From contig JAAESX010000088.1 in assembly GCA_024228935.1 (NCBI GenBank), positions 62,001 to 126,000 on the forward strand: a stretch of DNA of 64,000 nt, written 5' to 3'. The notes beneath the pieces were generated by a model. The model was not told the DNA's origin, ran no database searches, and saw nothing but the letters and a program-made list of their open reading frames with translations. Origin of the DNA: Pseudomonadota bacterium. Its GTDB lineage: Bacteria > Myxococcota_A > UBA796 > CAJQPC01. How positions within the stretch are numbered: position 1 is the stretch's first letter; each line of letters begins with the position of its first letter. The translations under genes were made by a program, and so were the position numbers. Shown here piece by piece: positions 44,327-52,987 of this stretch.

Positions 44327-44722
44327 ATGAAGCGCATCGTTCTCCCTGCTGTCATCGGTCTCATCGCCGCATTCTCCATCGCCTGCGGCGGCGAGGAAGA
44401 GCCCGAGGTCGTCGTGATCCCGGTCCCCGAGGAGGCCGCTCCCGCCGTCGAGAAGACGCCCACGCCCCCTGAGAAGCCCGAAAAGGCCGCCGAGGCCGAG
44501 GAAGAGGCCGAGGAAGAGGCCCCGGTGAAGATCGACGCCACCGCGCTGCCGACCAAGAAGCAGCCGGCCAGCCTGGGCGGCGCCGGTGGCGGCACCGCGG
44601 GCGCGAAGAAGTCCAGCAGCGGCTCGGCCACCTCTTCGGGGACCAGCGGCTCGAAGAAGACCAGCAGCGGCAGCAGCTCCAGCAGCGGCGGCAGCGCCGG
44701 CACGGCTGGCAAGAAGAAGTAG
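44327..44722 (+). CDS. Low-complexity Glu/Lys/Ser-rich lipoprotein
   Basis: 131 residues. MKRIVLPAVIGLIAAFSIAC is a full-length lipoprotein signal (Cys 20), unlike the short ones around it. The mature part is Glu/Pro/Ala-rich (about 25-65), then Gly/Ser/Thr/Lys-rich to a KKK end, with no folded domain. GGAAGGAC precedes ATG 44327. Likely a charged spacer or peptidoglycan-associated lipoprotein; its high expression signals (good RBS, conventional signal) stand out. Confidence 0.75.
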   Translation: MKRIVLPAVIGLIAAFSIACGGEEEPEVVVIPVPEEAAPAVEKTPTPPEKPEKAAEAEEEAEEEAPVKIDATALPTKKQPASLGGAGGGTAGAKKSSSGSATSSGTSGSKKTSSGSSSSSGGSAGTAGKKK

Positions 44723-44726
44723 CTGG

Positions 44727-44747
44727 GCTCGGGGCTAGCCCCGAAGC
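44727..44747. terminator. Hairpin between convergent genes
   Basis: GCTCGGGG, CTAG, CCCCGaAGC (one bulged A), covering the stop of the FAD-subunit gene and just after the lipoprotein stop at 44722. Could serve both strands. No T-tract. Confidence 0.4.
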
Positions 44748-45739
44748 TCCTGCAGTGCGCGGCGGGTGAAGACCCCGCTCATCATCCGCCGCCACGCCAC
44801 GTCGCCCTGAACGGCCTCGTTCGGGCGCGTGCCTTTGCGTACGAGCTCGGCGATCGCGTCGATGCGCTCGTCCGTGAGCTCGCCGCCCAGGAAGCGATCG
44901 AGCTTCTTGATCGGCTTGGGCGTCGGCCCCGCCGCTCCGACCACGATGTCGAGAGCGAGCAGCGCGGTCCCGTCCCAGCGACTCGACACCGCCAGCCCGA
45001 GCTGGGGGAAGTCGATGCTGTCGCGGACGCGCAGCTTCTTGTAGACGCCCCGGAAGCCCGGCCCCGGCTTCGGCACCCGGACCTCGGTCAGCAGCTCGCC
45101 CCGCTCGAGCTTCAGGTGATCGAAGCCGTTGAAGCGGTAGAGATCACGCAGGCCGAGCTCGCGCTCGCCGCCCGGAGACAGCAGCACGATGCTCGCGTCC
45201 AGGCCCAGGAGGACGGGGACCGTGTCGCTCGACTGCGCCGCGACGCAGGTCTTGGGCCCGCCGATGACGTGGCACCAGTCGCCCTCGGCCTTCAGGCAGC
45301 GGCCCAGGGCCTTCCGCCAGAACGCCGACTGGTTGTAGTAGAGGCAGCGCGTGTCGAGCAGCACGTTGCCGCCGATCGTGCCCATGTTCCGGATCTGGGG
45401 ACCGGCCACGAGCGACGCGGCCTGGGCCAGATGGGGGGCGTGCTCGCGGACGAGCGGGTTCCGAGCCAGCGCCGAGAGCTTCGTCTGCCCATCGATCACC
45501 AGGTGCGTGTCCGTCTCGACGATGCCGGTCTTCGGCAGTCCCGTCAGGTTCACCAGGTGCTTCGGCGAGAACAGCTTGTGCTTCAGGTTCGGCAGCAGGT
45601 CCGTGCCGCCGGCCACGTACATGGCGGACCAGTCGACGTTCGGGCCGTCGCCCTGCGCGCCGCCGAGCTCGTTCCACATCGCGACGGCGTCGGCGTTCGT
45701 CTTCGGGTTGTGGACCCGGAATGGAGGCATCCTGAGCAT
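44735..45739 (-). CDS. Molybdenum hydroxylase FAD subunit with 4Fe-4S loop (HcrB-like)
   Basis: 334 residues. YVAGGTDLLPNLKHKL and GPQIRNMGTIGGNVLLDTRC are FAD-binding motifs of the CoxM/HcrB family. An insertion carries Cys132, Cys148, Cys156 and Cys165 (spacings 16, 8, 9), the arrangement of the extra 4Fe-4S cluster known only from 4-hydroxybenzoyl-CoA reductase beta subunits. It would pass electrons to or from the Mo/2Fe-2S subunit encoded just upstream; TAATG overlap couples the two. Confidence 0.85.
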   Translation of the reverse strand: MLRMPPFRVHNPKTNADAVAMWNELGGAQGDGPNVDWSAMYVAGGTDLLPNLKHKLFSPKHLVNLTGLPKTGIVETDTHLVIDGQTKLSALARNPLVREHAPHLAQAASLVAGPQIRNMGTIGGNVLLDTRCLYYNQSAFWRKALGRCLKAEGDWCHVIGGPKTCVAAQSSDTVPVLLGLDASIVLLSPGGERELGLRDLYRFNGFDHLKLERGELLTEVRVPKPGPGFRGVYKKLRVRDSIDFPQLGLAVSSRWDGTALLALDIVVGAAGPTPKPIKKLDRFLGGELTDERIDAIAELVRKGTRPNEAVQGDVAWRRMMSGVFTRRALQELRG

Positions 45740-48546
45740 TACTTGGCCGCCTTCTGGTCGGCGTCGCGCTCGGCCAGGGCCGCGAGGACCCGCTCGGGAG
45801 TGAACGGGATGCGCCGCAGCCGGATGCCGCACGCGTCCCAGATGGCGTTCGCGATCGCCGGGATGATCGGGTGCAGCGGACCCTCGCCCGCTTCCTTGGC
45901 GCCATAGGGGCCGCCCGGGTCGATCGTCTCGATGATGTCCGCGAAGAAGTCGGGACACTCGTTGCTGGTCGGGATCCGGTAGTCGAGCAGGTTCGGGCGC
46001 TCGTGCAGCCCGTCCGCCGTGTAGGTCTGGGCCTCCATGATGGCTTCGGCGTAGCCCATGTAGACGCTGCCCTCGATCTGGCCCTCGACCAGCTGCGGGT
46101 TCAGAGCCCGGCCGCAGTCGTGCGCCGCCCAGACACGCTCGACGCGGACGATGCCCGTCTCCTCGTCGACGTGGACCTCGGCGACGTGCGCGGTGGTCGA
46201 GTACGCCGGCGACGCCCCGATGGTGCCGCCTCGGTAGTCACCGCCGACCGCGCGGGTCTGGTAGCCACCGGTCGCTCCCAGCGTGCCGAACTTCGACTCG
46301 GCCAGGACCAGCGCGTCGCGGATCTCGAGCTGCCGGCCCCGGTCCTCCTTGTCGTAGACGAATCCGAGCGCGACGCCGACCCGGGTGTCCTCGACCTCCC
46401 AGCTCATGGCCACGGCGTCCACGATCTTCTGTCGCAGCTTTCCGGCGGCTTCCTGGCACGCGATACCGCACATGAACGTGACGCGGCTGGAGTAGGCCCC
46501 CAGATCCACAGGGCACAGGTCCGTGTCGCTGCTGATGACGACGATGTCATCGGGAGGCACCCCGGTCTCCTCGGCGACGATGTACGCCAGCATCCCGTCG
46601 CTGCCCTGGCCGATGTCGCTGGCGCCACAGAACACCGTGATCTTCCCGGACCGGTCGGCCTGGAGCTGCACGCCCGACTGCGGCATCTCGTTCGGGTACA
46701 CCGGGTACGCCGTGCCGGAGATGTACATCGAGCAGGCCACGCCCAGGCCCTGGCCCTGCGGCAGGCTGCCCCAGCGGTCGTCCCAGCCCGAGTTCCGGGC
46801 GACGGACTCCAGGCACTCGGCCAGGCCCGTCGAGGGCATGTGCATGCCGTTCACGGTGGTCTGACCGTCGGTCATCGCGTTGACCCGGCGGATCTGCATC
46901 GGGTCCATGGCGAGCTGCTCGGCGACCTCGTCGATCGCGCACTCGAAGGCGAAGCGGGGCTGGACCGAGCCATGGCCACGCTTGGGGCCGCAGCAGGGCT
47001 TGTTCGTGTACACCCGCTTGGACTTGAAGCGGTAGCTCCCGAAGTTCACCGGGCCCGTCAGCAGCTGGCCCGAGTAGTACGCCGTGATCATGCCGAACGA
47101 GTGGTAGGCGCCCCCGTCGATCGTGATGTCGGACTCGACCGCGGTGATCTTCCCGTCGGCGTCCGCGGCGACGGTCATCGCCATCTCCATCGGGTGCCGA
47201 CCGCGGTGGGCGTAGAACACCTCCTCTCGCGTGTAGAGGATCTTCACGGGCCGGGCGGCCTTCCTGGAGAGCACCGCCGCGCAGAACTCCAGGTCGAAGG
47301 GCTCGGACTTGCCGCCGAAGGCGCCCCCGAGCGCCGGCTGGATGACCCGGATCTTCGTCTGTGGGATGCCGAGGACCCGCGACAGCTCGCGGTGGAGGTA
47401 GTGCGGGACCTGCGTGGCGCTCGTCAGGGTGAGCTGACCGTCCGGGCTCCACTGGGCGACGGCGCAGTGCGGCTCGATGGGCGCGTGCGTGTTGCCCTCG
47501 TAGAACCAGGTGTTCGACGCCGTGGCGCTCGCGGCCTCGAGCCCCGCGTCGACGTCGCCGAACTCCAGCGCGACCCGCTTGCAGACGTTGCTCTTGCGCG
47601 GCGTGCCCTTCCAGTGGAGCTCGTGGACCAGCGGCGCGTCCTCGGCCAGCGCCTGGGCGGGCTCGACGACTGCGGGCAGGACCTCGTAGACGACCTCGAT
47701 CAGATCCAGGGCGGCGTTCGCCGTGTCCTCGTCCCGCGCGGCCACGGCGGCCACGCCATCGCCCACGTACCGGACCTTGTCCGTACACAGGGCGGTCTCG
47801 TCGGGGGTCCAGCCGATGACGCAGTAGGGGATCGGCGTCTCCTGGCCCGTCATCACCGAGAACACGCCGGGCAGCGCCTCGGCCTTGGACGTGTCGATCG
47901 AGACGATTCGCGCATGGGCGTGCGGCGAGCGGAGGATCTTCCCGTGGGCCATCCGCGGCAGGGAGACGTCGTCGGTGTAGATCGCGTCGCCGGTGGCCTT
48001 GAGGATCGAGTCGGCCTTGCGTCCGCGGCTGCCGAGCACGATGAAGTCCTCGGCGGGCTCGCCGTACGCCATCTCGACCATGCGCTCGACGTTGGAGGCG
48101 AGCTTCACGGCCTCGAAGATCTTCGTGTACCCGGTGCAGCGACACAGGTTGCCGGACAAGGCCTCGCGGATCTCGGCGTCGGTGGGCTCGGGGGTCTCGT
48201 CGAGCAGGGCCTTGGCGCTCAGCATCATGCCGGGCTGGCAGAAGCCACACTGCAGGGCGCCGGTGACGTCGAAGGCGCGCTGGATGGGGTCTGGCCCCTG
48301 GGCGGTGGCCAGGCCCTCGATGGTCTGGATCTCGGCCCCCTGGACGGCCGCGGCGAGCGTGCAGCAGGCGAGCGTGGGGGCGCCGTCGACGAGCACCGTG
48401 CAGGCACCACAGTCGCCCTTGTCGCAGCCCTGCTTGCTCCCGGTGAGACCGAGCTCGTAGCGCAGGACCTCGAGCAGGGACCAGTGCTCTTCGGCCGCGA
48501 CGTCGTGCCGCTCCCCGTTGATGTTCAGGCTCAGGATGGACTTCAT
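45739..48546 (-). CDS. Molybdenum hydroxylase, 2Fe-2S and Mo domains fused (HcrC-HcrA-like)
   Basis: 935 residues. The N-terminal 2Fe-2S domain has Cys41, 46, 49 and 61 (GCDKGDCGACTVLVDG) and the second cluster Cys100, 103, 135 and 137 (CGFCQPG, CRCTGY). The Mo-cofactor domain follows from about 170, with GGAFGGKSEPFDLEF and the catalytic Glu in GAKEAGEGP near the end. In known 4-hydroxybenzoyl-CoA reductases these are separate gamma and alpha subunits; here they are one chain. GGAGG lies six bases before ATG 48546. The substrate is probably an aromatic or thioester compound. Cytosolic; needs Mo cofactor. Confidence 0.88.
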   Translation of the reverse strand: MKSILSLNINGERHDVAAEEHWSLLEVLRYELGLTGSKQGCDKGDCGACTVLVDGAPTLACCTLAAAVQGAEIQTIEGLATAQGPDPIQRAFDVTGALQCGFCQPGMMLSAKALLDETPEPTDAEIREALSGNLCRCTGYTKIFEAVKLASNVERMVEMAYGEPAEDFIVLGSRGRKADSILKATGDAIYTDDVSLPRMAHGKILRSPHAHARIVSIDTSKAEALPGVFSVMTGQETPIPYCVIGWTPDETALCTDKVRYVGDGVAAVAARDEDTANAALDLIEVVYEVLPAVVEPAQALAEDAPLVHELHWKGTPRKSNVCKRVALEFGDVDAGLEAASATASNTWFYEGNTHAPIEPHCAVAQWSPDGQLTLTSATQVPHYLHRELSRVLGIPQTKIRVIQPALGGAFGGKSEPFDLEFCAAVLSRKAARPVKILYTREEVFYAHRGRHPMEMAMTVAADADGKITAVESDITIDGGAYHSFGMITAYYSGQLLTGPVNFGSYRFKSKRVYTNKPCCGPKRGHGSVQPRFAFECAIDEVAEQLAMDPMQIRRVNAMTDGQTTVNGMHMPSTGLAECLESVARNSGWDDRWGSLPQGQGLGVACSMYISGTAYPVYPNEMPQSGVQLQADRSGKITVFCGASDIGQGSDGMLAYIVAEETGVPPDDIVVISSDTDLCPVDLGAYSSRVTFMCGIACQEAAGKLRQKIVDAVAMSWEVEDTRVGVALGFVYDKEDRGRQLEIRDALVLAESKFGTLGATGGYQTRAVGGDYRGGTIGASPAYSTTAHVAEVHVDEETGIVRVERVWAAHDCGRALNPQLVEGQIEGSVYMGYAEAIMEAQTYTADGLHERPNLLDYRIPTSNECPDFFADIIETIDPGGPYGAKEAGEGPLHPIIPAIANAIWDACGIRLRRIPFTPERVLAALAERDADQKAAK

Positions 48547-48602
48547 CGGGGGCCTCCAGCGCGCGGACACTAACGCACCGTTGCCGGGTGTAGGCTGCGT
48601 CC

Positions 48603-50546
48603 ATGCTGCTCGTCGCGCTGATGGCCTCGCGGTGTGGGGATCCGACGCCGGACACCGGCCCGACGGACTCGACGGCCGAAGAGATCCACTGGTGTCCCGA
48701 GCGCGACGTGCCGGACCTGGAAGACCGGTGGAGCCACGCCGACATCGCGCCGGGCGGGGACCTGTTCCACGTCGTCGCAGCGGGCGATGTCGTGTACGCG
48801 GCGTCCACGATGAACGGCCTGTACCGGTCGGACGACGGGGGCACGAGCTGGTCCAAGAAGCGCACCGATGTGACCCATCTCCAGGCCCAGGTGGCGGTCG
48901 ACCCGGAGGATCCGGACGTGGTGGCGTACGCGACGAACCAGCTGGTGTGGTCGCTGGACGGCGGCGAGACCTCGACGGGCGCGGGCTGGCCCGATCTCAG
49001 CTCGTCGGTGGTCCGCGGCCTGCTCCACACGGACGGCCACTTCCTGGCGCTGCTGGACCGGGGCGAGGTCTACATCGTCGCCCCCGGCCAGGAGCCCGAC
49101 TGGATCGGCACCATCGACCACCCGCCGCCACCGCCGCACGGCTTCGGGAGCTCGATGTTCGAGCCGGACGAGACCTGGTGGTTCCTGGCCGAGGCCGACG
49201 GTGCACTCCTGGCAGCGCACCAGGGGGGCGGGGTGTACCGCTCGACCGACGGCGGGGTGAGCTGGTCGAACGTGGTGGAGGGGGACGTCCAGATCACGAC
49301 GCTCGGCGCCGACGGCGAGCGGGCGTGGTTCGCGGCCGAGGAGCACCTGTTCACCTCCGAGGACGCCGGCAAGATCTGGCTCTCCTTCGAGCTGGGGTTC
49401 GACGCGCGCGGTGCCATCTGGACCGGCGAGGGCTGGGTCGTCGCCGGGACCGAGGACCTGTTCACGTTCGAGGACGGTGAGCCCATCTCGAGCGGCGAGC
49501 TGCCCGGCGTGCACGACCTGCGCTTCGTCACGAGGCTCGACGACGACACCCTGCTCGCGGTCCACCGCGACGGGGCCTACCGCTCGACGGACCACGGCCA
49601 GAGCTGGTCGACCGCGAACGGCGGCCTCGAGGTCACGGACCTGGGCCCGCTGCTGGCCCACCCGACGTGTCCCTCGGTCATGTGGGTCGGCACCCAGTGC
49701 GAGCGCGGCCTGTACGAGAGCCTGGACGGCTGGGGCGAGGGCCTGCGGTACGTCGACGAGTACCTGCACTACGTGATGGTCGCCCGCGCCCGGGGCACCG
49801 AGCTGTGGATCACGACCGACAACACCCTGAAGAGGAGCCCGGACCTGGGGGCGACCTGGGAGACCGTCGCGCCCGAGGTGATCGACGTGCACGTCCACGG
49901 CCTGGCCCTGCACCCCACCGACGAGGACGTCGTCCTGGTGGGCTCGGTCGGATCTGGACCGGTCGACGATGGTGACGAGGTCGCGCGCATCCTGAGGACC
50001 GCGGACGGCGGCGTGACCTGGACGGCAGCCAGCGGCGTGCCCGACAGCGACACCTCGATCCACGCGCTGCACTTCGTCGACGACGACATCGCGCTGGCCG
50101 GGACGTATGCGGGCGGCGACTACGTCCACCAGAACGGCCAGCCGGGCATCGGCATCCTGCGCAGCACGGACAGTGGCGTCAGCTGGGCCCTCGACGGGGA
50201 CGGTCCGCGAACGGTCCCGGTCTTCGACCAGTGCGGCGACCGGGTCTTCGCCGCCTCGGACGAGGGGCTGCTGTTCAGCGACGACGCCGGCCTCAGCTGG
50301 TCGACGGGGCACGAGAGCGGGCGCGCCTACCTGTCGGTCGCCTGCCGCGAAGACCTGGTGCTGGCGCTCGACACGCAGGAGCTCTGGCGCTCGGACGACG
50401 CCGGCGAGACCTGGGTGAGCTGGAGCGAGGGCCTCTCGAGCGAGCTGTGGGCCCCTCGCCAGATGCCGCAGGTGGACATCAACGCCGACGGCACGATGGG
50501 CTACACCGCCATCCCCGGAGAAGGACTGCTGCGACGCCCGCTGTGA
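48603..50546 (+). CDS. Asp-box (BNR/sortilin-like) propeller lipoprotein
   Basis: 647 residues. MLLVALMASRC (Cys 11), a Thr/Asp linker, then at least six Asp-box motifs of the form S-x-D-x-G-x-x-W (YRSDDGGTSW, YRSTDGGVSW, YRSTDHGQSW, LRTADGGVTW, LRSTDSGVSW, FSDDAGLSW, WRSDDAGETW). These close the blades of seven- to ten-bladed propellers as in sortilin and sialidases. The sialidase active-site Arg triad is not evident, so binding rather than catalysis is likely. Divergent from the molybdenum enzyme, 56 bases between starts. Confidence 0.85.
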   Translation: MLLVALMASRCGDPTPDTGPTDSTAEEIHWCPERDVPDLEDRWSHADIAPGGDLFHVVAAGDVVYAASTMNGLYRSDDGGTSWSKKRTDVTHLQAQVAVDPEDPDVVAYATNQLVWSLDGGETSTGAGWPDLSSSVVRGLLHTDGHFLALLDRGEVYIVAPGQEPDWIGTIDHPPPPPHGFGSSMFEPDETWWFLAEADGALLAAHQGGGVYRSTDGGVSWSNVVEGDVQITTLGADGERAWFAAEEHLFTSEDAGKIWLSFELGFDARGAIWTGEGWVVAGTEDLFTFEDGEPISSGELPGVHDLRFVTRLDDDTLLAVHRDGAYRSTDHGQSWSTANGGLEVTDLGPLLAHPTCPSVMWVGTQCERGLYESLDGWGEGLRYVDEYLHYVMVARARGTELWITTDNTLKRSPDLGATWETVAPEVIDVHVHGLALHPTDEDVVLVGSVGSGPVDDGDEVARILRTADGGVTWTAASGVPDSDTSIHALHFVDDDIALAGTYAGGDYVHQNGQPGIGILRSTDSGVSWALDGDGPRTVPVFDQCGDRVFAASDEGLLFSDDAGLSWSTGHESGRAYLSVACREDLVLALDTQELWRSDDAGETWVSWSEGLSSELWAPRQMPQVDINADGTMGYTAIPGEGLLRRPL

Positions 50547-50556
50547 CACTCGAACG

Positions 50557-51456
50557 ATGAACCCCTCGCTGCGACGGCGGCTCCTGTTCGGGCTGCGGCT
50601 GGTCATCACGGTCGCGGTCGCGGCGTGGCTCGTCTCGGGCCTGGACCTGGACATCGCGCGGCAGGCCTTGCGGGAGGCGCCGGCCTGGGTCTTCGTCGTC
50701 CCGCCCGCGTTCATGACCTTCAACGCCCTGATCCACGCGGTCCGCCTGCGGCTCCTGACCCAGGCCATCGGGGCGCCGGTCTCGATCGGGACCGCGCTGT
50801 CGGCGCTGTTCCGAGCCTCGTTCGCGGGGCTGGCCCTTCCGACGGGCGGGTCCGAGCTGGCCAAGATCGGATTCCTGGCCCAGGACATCCCGAGCGAGAA
50901 GGCGGTCGTGGCGCTGACCGTGGGCCGCCTCCAGGACATGCTGCCGTGGGCGGCGCTGCTGCTCTATGGGCTCACCACGGAGCTCCGGCACGAGGACCCG
51001 GCCCTGGCGGGCGTCGCGGTGTTCTTCGCGCTCGCGTTCCTGGGGGCGACGAGCGTCGTCTGGCTGGCCGCGGGACGCAGCTGGCGCCTGGGGGCCTGGG
51101 TCGAGCGGGCGTCGCACGCACTCCTGCAGCTTCGGGGTCAGCCCCGGGTGCTGGCGCTGTCCCTGGGGCTGTGCCTGCCGTTCGCGCTGGTCAACGTGAC
51201 CTGTTCCTGGCTGGTCGTTCGCGGGTTCGGCGTGGACATGGCGTGGCTCGACGCGCTGGCGAGGATCCCCGCTGCCGACTGCCTGATCTCGCTGCCCATC
51301 ACGATCTCGGGCGTGGGGGTGCGCGAGGGGGTGTTCGCGCACCTGCTCTCACCCTGGGGGGTCGCGGCAACCACGGCGGCGCTGATCGGAACGGTCCGGT
51401 GGACGGGCGAGCTGTTCCGGGCCGCGCTGGGCGGCGTGCTGTTCGTGCTGCGCTAG
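50557..51456 (+). CDS. UPF0104/LPG synthase TM-region membrane protein
   Basis: 299 residues with about seven to eight TM helices. LPTGGSELAKIGFLAQDIP and SLPITISGVGVREGVF are the conserved loops of the UPF0104/MprF flippase-like family (LPGRTxxG-type and GxREG motifs). These proteins translocate or modify lipids; no synthase domain is attached. The ATG lies ten bases after the propeller lipoprotein stop. Convergent with the multi-TM gene that ends at 51461. Confidence 0.8.
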   Translation: MNPSLRRRLLFGLRLVITVAVAAWLVSGLDLDIARQALREAPAWVFVVPPAFMTFNALIHAVRLRLLTQAIGAPVSIGTALSALFRASFAGLALPTGGSELAKIGFLAQDIPSEKAVVALTVGRLQDMLPWAALLLYGLTTELRHEDPALAGVAVFFALAFLGATSVVWLAAGRSWRLGAWVERASHALLQLRGQPRVLALSLGLCLPFALVNVTCSWLVVRGFGVDMAWLDALARIPAADCLISLPITISGVGVREGVFAHLLSPWGVAATTAALIGTVRWTGELFRAALGGVLFVLR

Positions 51457-51460
51457 CCCC

Positions 51461-52939
51461 TCAGTCCGTCCAGATCGCGCCGCTCTGCAGCTCGACGTCG
51501 GACTCGCCGAGCCGAGGCACCAGCAACGGACGCAGGTGCTCGACGTCCTCGGGCCGGACCACGAGCGACCCCACGAGCGGCTCGTCGGGCGGAGGGCCCT
51601 CGGGCCGCATCAGCCACCTCGCCCAGGCACCACCGCCGCCGTAGCCCGGCATGTTCGGCGTGATCGCGAGCGGCTCGCCATGGGCACGCTGGGCGTACAG
51701 CGGCGCCTGGAAGTGCACGCCCGGACCGGCCGCGGGCACCGGGTAGACCGGACCGACCTCGACCTCTTCCCAGATCCTGGCGACCTCACTCCGCGCGGTT
51801 GGCAGCGGGGCCGGCGACGGCGCCAGGAGAAGCAGCTCCAGTCCGATGAGGCCTGCCATCAGCTCGCCCCGGCCGAGCCTCTGGGCGCCTCGGGCAGCCA
51901 GCACCGCGAGCGCCACCTGGCCGATCAGCAGGAAGCGCGCGTGGTGGTGGAACGAGCCGCCGAACGGGAGCTGGTCGAGCAGCCATGCGAACGGGTTCGC
52001 GACCCCGAGCGGCTCGCCGAACGCCCGCAGCGTCTCCCCGGGAGCCAGGAGCACCGACGCGAGCAGCACGAACCACCAGCGCGAGCGGCCGCCGTAGATG
52101 GCCAGGCCCAGCGCGATGAGGCCGAGGTACCCGGGATGGATGCGGATGAGCGCGTCACCGGGGTCCTGAGGGCCCGGCGTGACCAGCGAGCCCAGGTCCG
52201 CGCCGCGCCAGGGATTCAGCTTCCACAGCGGCTCGGACTGCTCGACCGTGACGCCCGACTGCCCGGACCGGTCCTCCTGGCTCAGTGCGGCGGGCAGCGC
52301 GATCACGAGAGCCAGCACGCCCGCGACGAGCCAGCGCCTCCAGTCCGTCCGATCCCGGACCAGCGCGTGGACGCCGAGTCCCAGCGCACACACGCCCCCC
52401 ATCCAGGCCAGGTAGGGCCCACACCAGGCCAGGAGCCCGAGCAGGAGCCCGCCCACGACGGCCATCACCAGCCCCGGCGCCGCGAGGCACGCCAGTGCCG
52501 CCGCGAGCAGCCCGAGCGCCGCGTCCTCGGTCAGCCCCGACGCCAGCGAGCCCATGAAGATGGGGGCCAGCGCCAGCACGACGCCACCCACCAGCGGGTG
52601 TCCGCCCTCGCGCTTCGCCAGGAAAGCGCCACCCAGGAACGCACCGACGACGGCCAGGAAGACCGTCAGGTTCCAGCCGGCCGTGTACCCGAACAAGCGG
52701 CCCAGGACCGCGCCCAGGCCGGTGGTGACGGGGTCGATGACGGGCCAGGGATCGGCCCCCGCAGCCAGCTCGGTCCCCGCAGGCCAGCCCGGCAGCGCCT
52801 CGCCGTGCCACCACTGGACCCAGGCGTGCCCGTAGACCTCGGCGCCCGCGAACCCCAGCAGGTCCCCGCTGCCCGCGCGCCAGCAGACGATGCAGGCGAC
52901 CACGAGCGCCGCGACCACGATCGGTGTCCAGGCCCGCAT
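51461..52939 (-). CDS. Multi-TM membrane protein, GT-C/YfhO-like
   Basis: 492 residues with about eleven hydrophobic helices, starting MRAWTPIVVAALVVACIVCW. Acidic residues in the first periplasmic loop (FAGAEVYGHAWVQWWHGE), a long helical core and a soluble C-terminal end (PLYAQRAHGEPLAITPNMP) follow the layout of GT-C glycosyltransferases or YfhO-type proteins. No sequence motif settles it. Divergent from the M3 peptidase, 48 bases between starts. Confidence 0.6.
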   Translation of the reverse strand: MRAWTPIVVAALVVACIVCWRAGSGDLLGFAGAEVYGHAWVQWWHGEALPGWPAGTELAAGADPWPVIDPVTTGLGAVLGRLFGYTAGWNLTVFLAVVGAFLGGAFLAKREGGHPLVGGVVLALAPIFMGSLASGLTEDAALGLLAAALACLAAPGLVMAVVGGLLLGLLAWCGPYLAWMGGVCALGLGVHALVRDRTDWRRWLVAGVLALVIALPAALSQEDRSGQSGVTVEQSEPLWKLNPWRGADLGSLVTPGPQDPGDALIRIHPGYLGLIALGLAIYGGRSRWWFVLLASVLLAPGETLRAFGEPLGVANPFAWLLDQLPFGGSFHHHARFLLIGQVALAVLAARGAQRLGRGELMAGLIGLELLLLAPSPAPLPTARSEVARIWEEVEVGPVYPVPAAGPGVHFQAPLYAQRAHGEPLAITPNMPGYGGGGAWARWLMRPEGPPPDEPLVGSLVVRPEDVEHLRPLLVPRLGESDVELQSGAIWTD

Positions 52940-52987
52940 GAACGGCAGTCTACTGGGATACCTTCTGCGACCTCGCCCGGAGCTCGC

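Noticed and set aside
45871..48573. 900-codon plus-strand open frame
   Set aside because: Exact antisense of the molybdenum hydroxylase, whose cofactor motifs are intact; the plus-strand translation has no domain pattern.
51536..52980. N-terminal extension of the M3 peptidase frame
   Set aside because: It is antisense to the multi-TM gene and carries no motif; GGAG before ATG 52988 marks the start.
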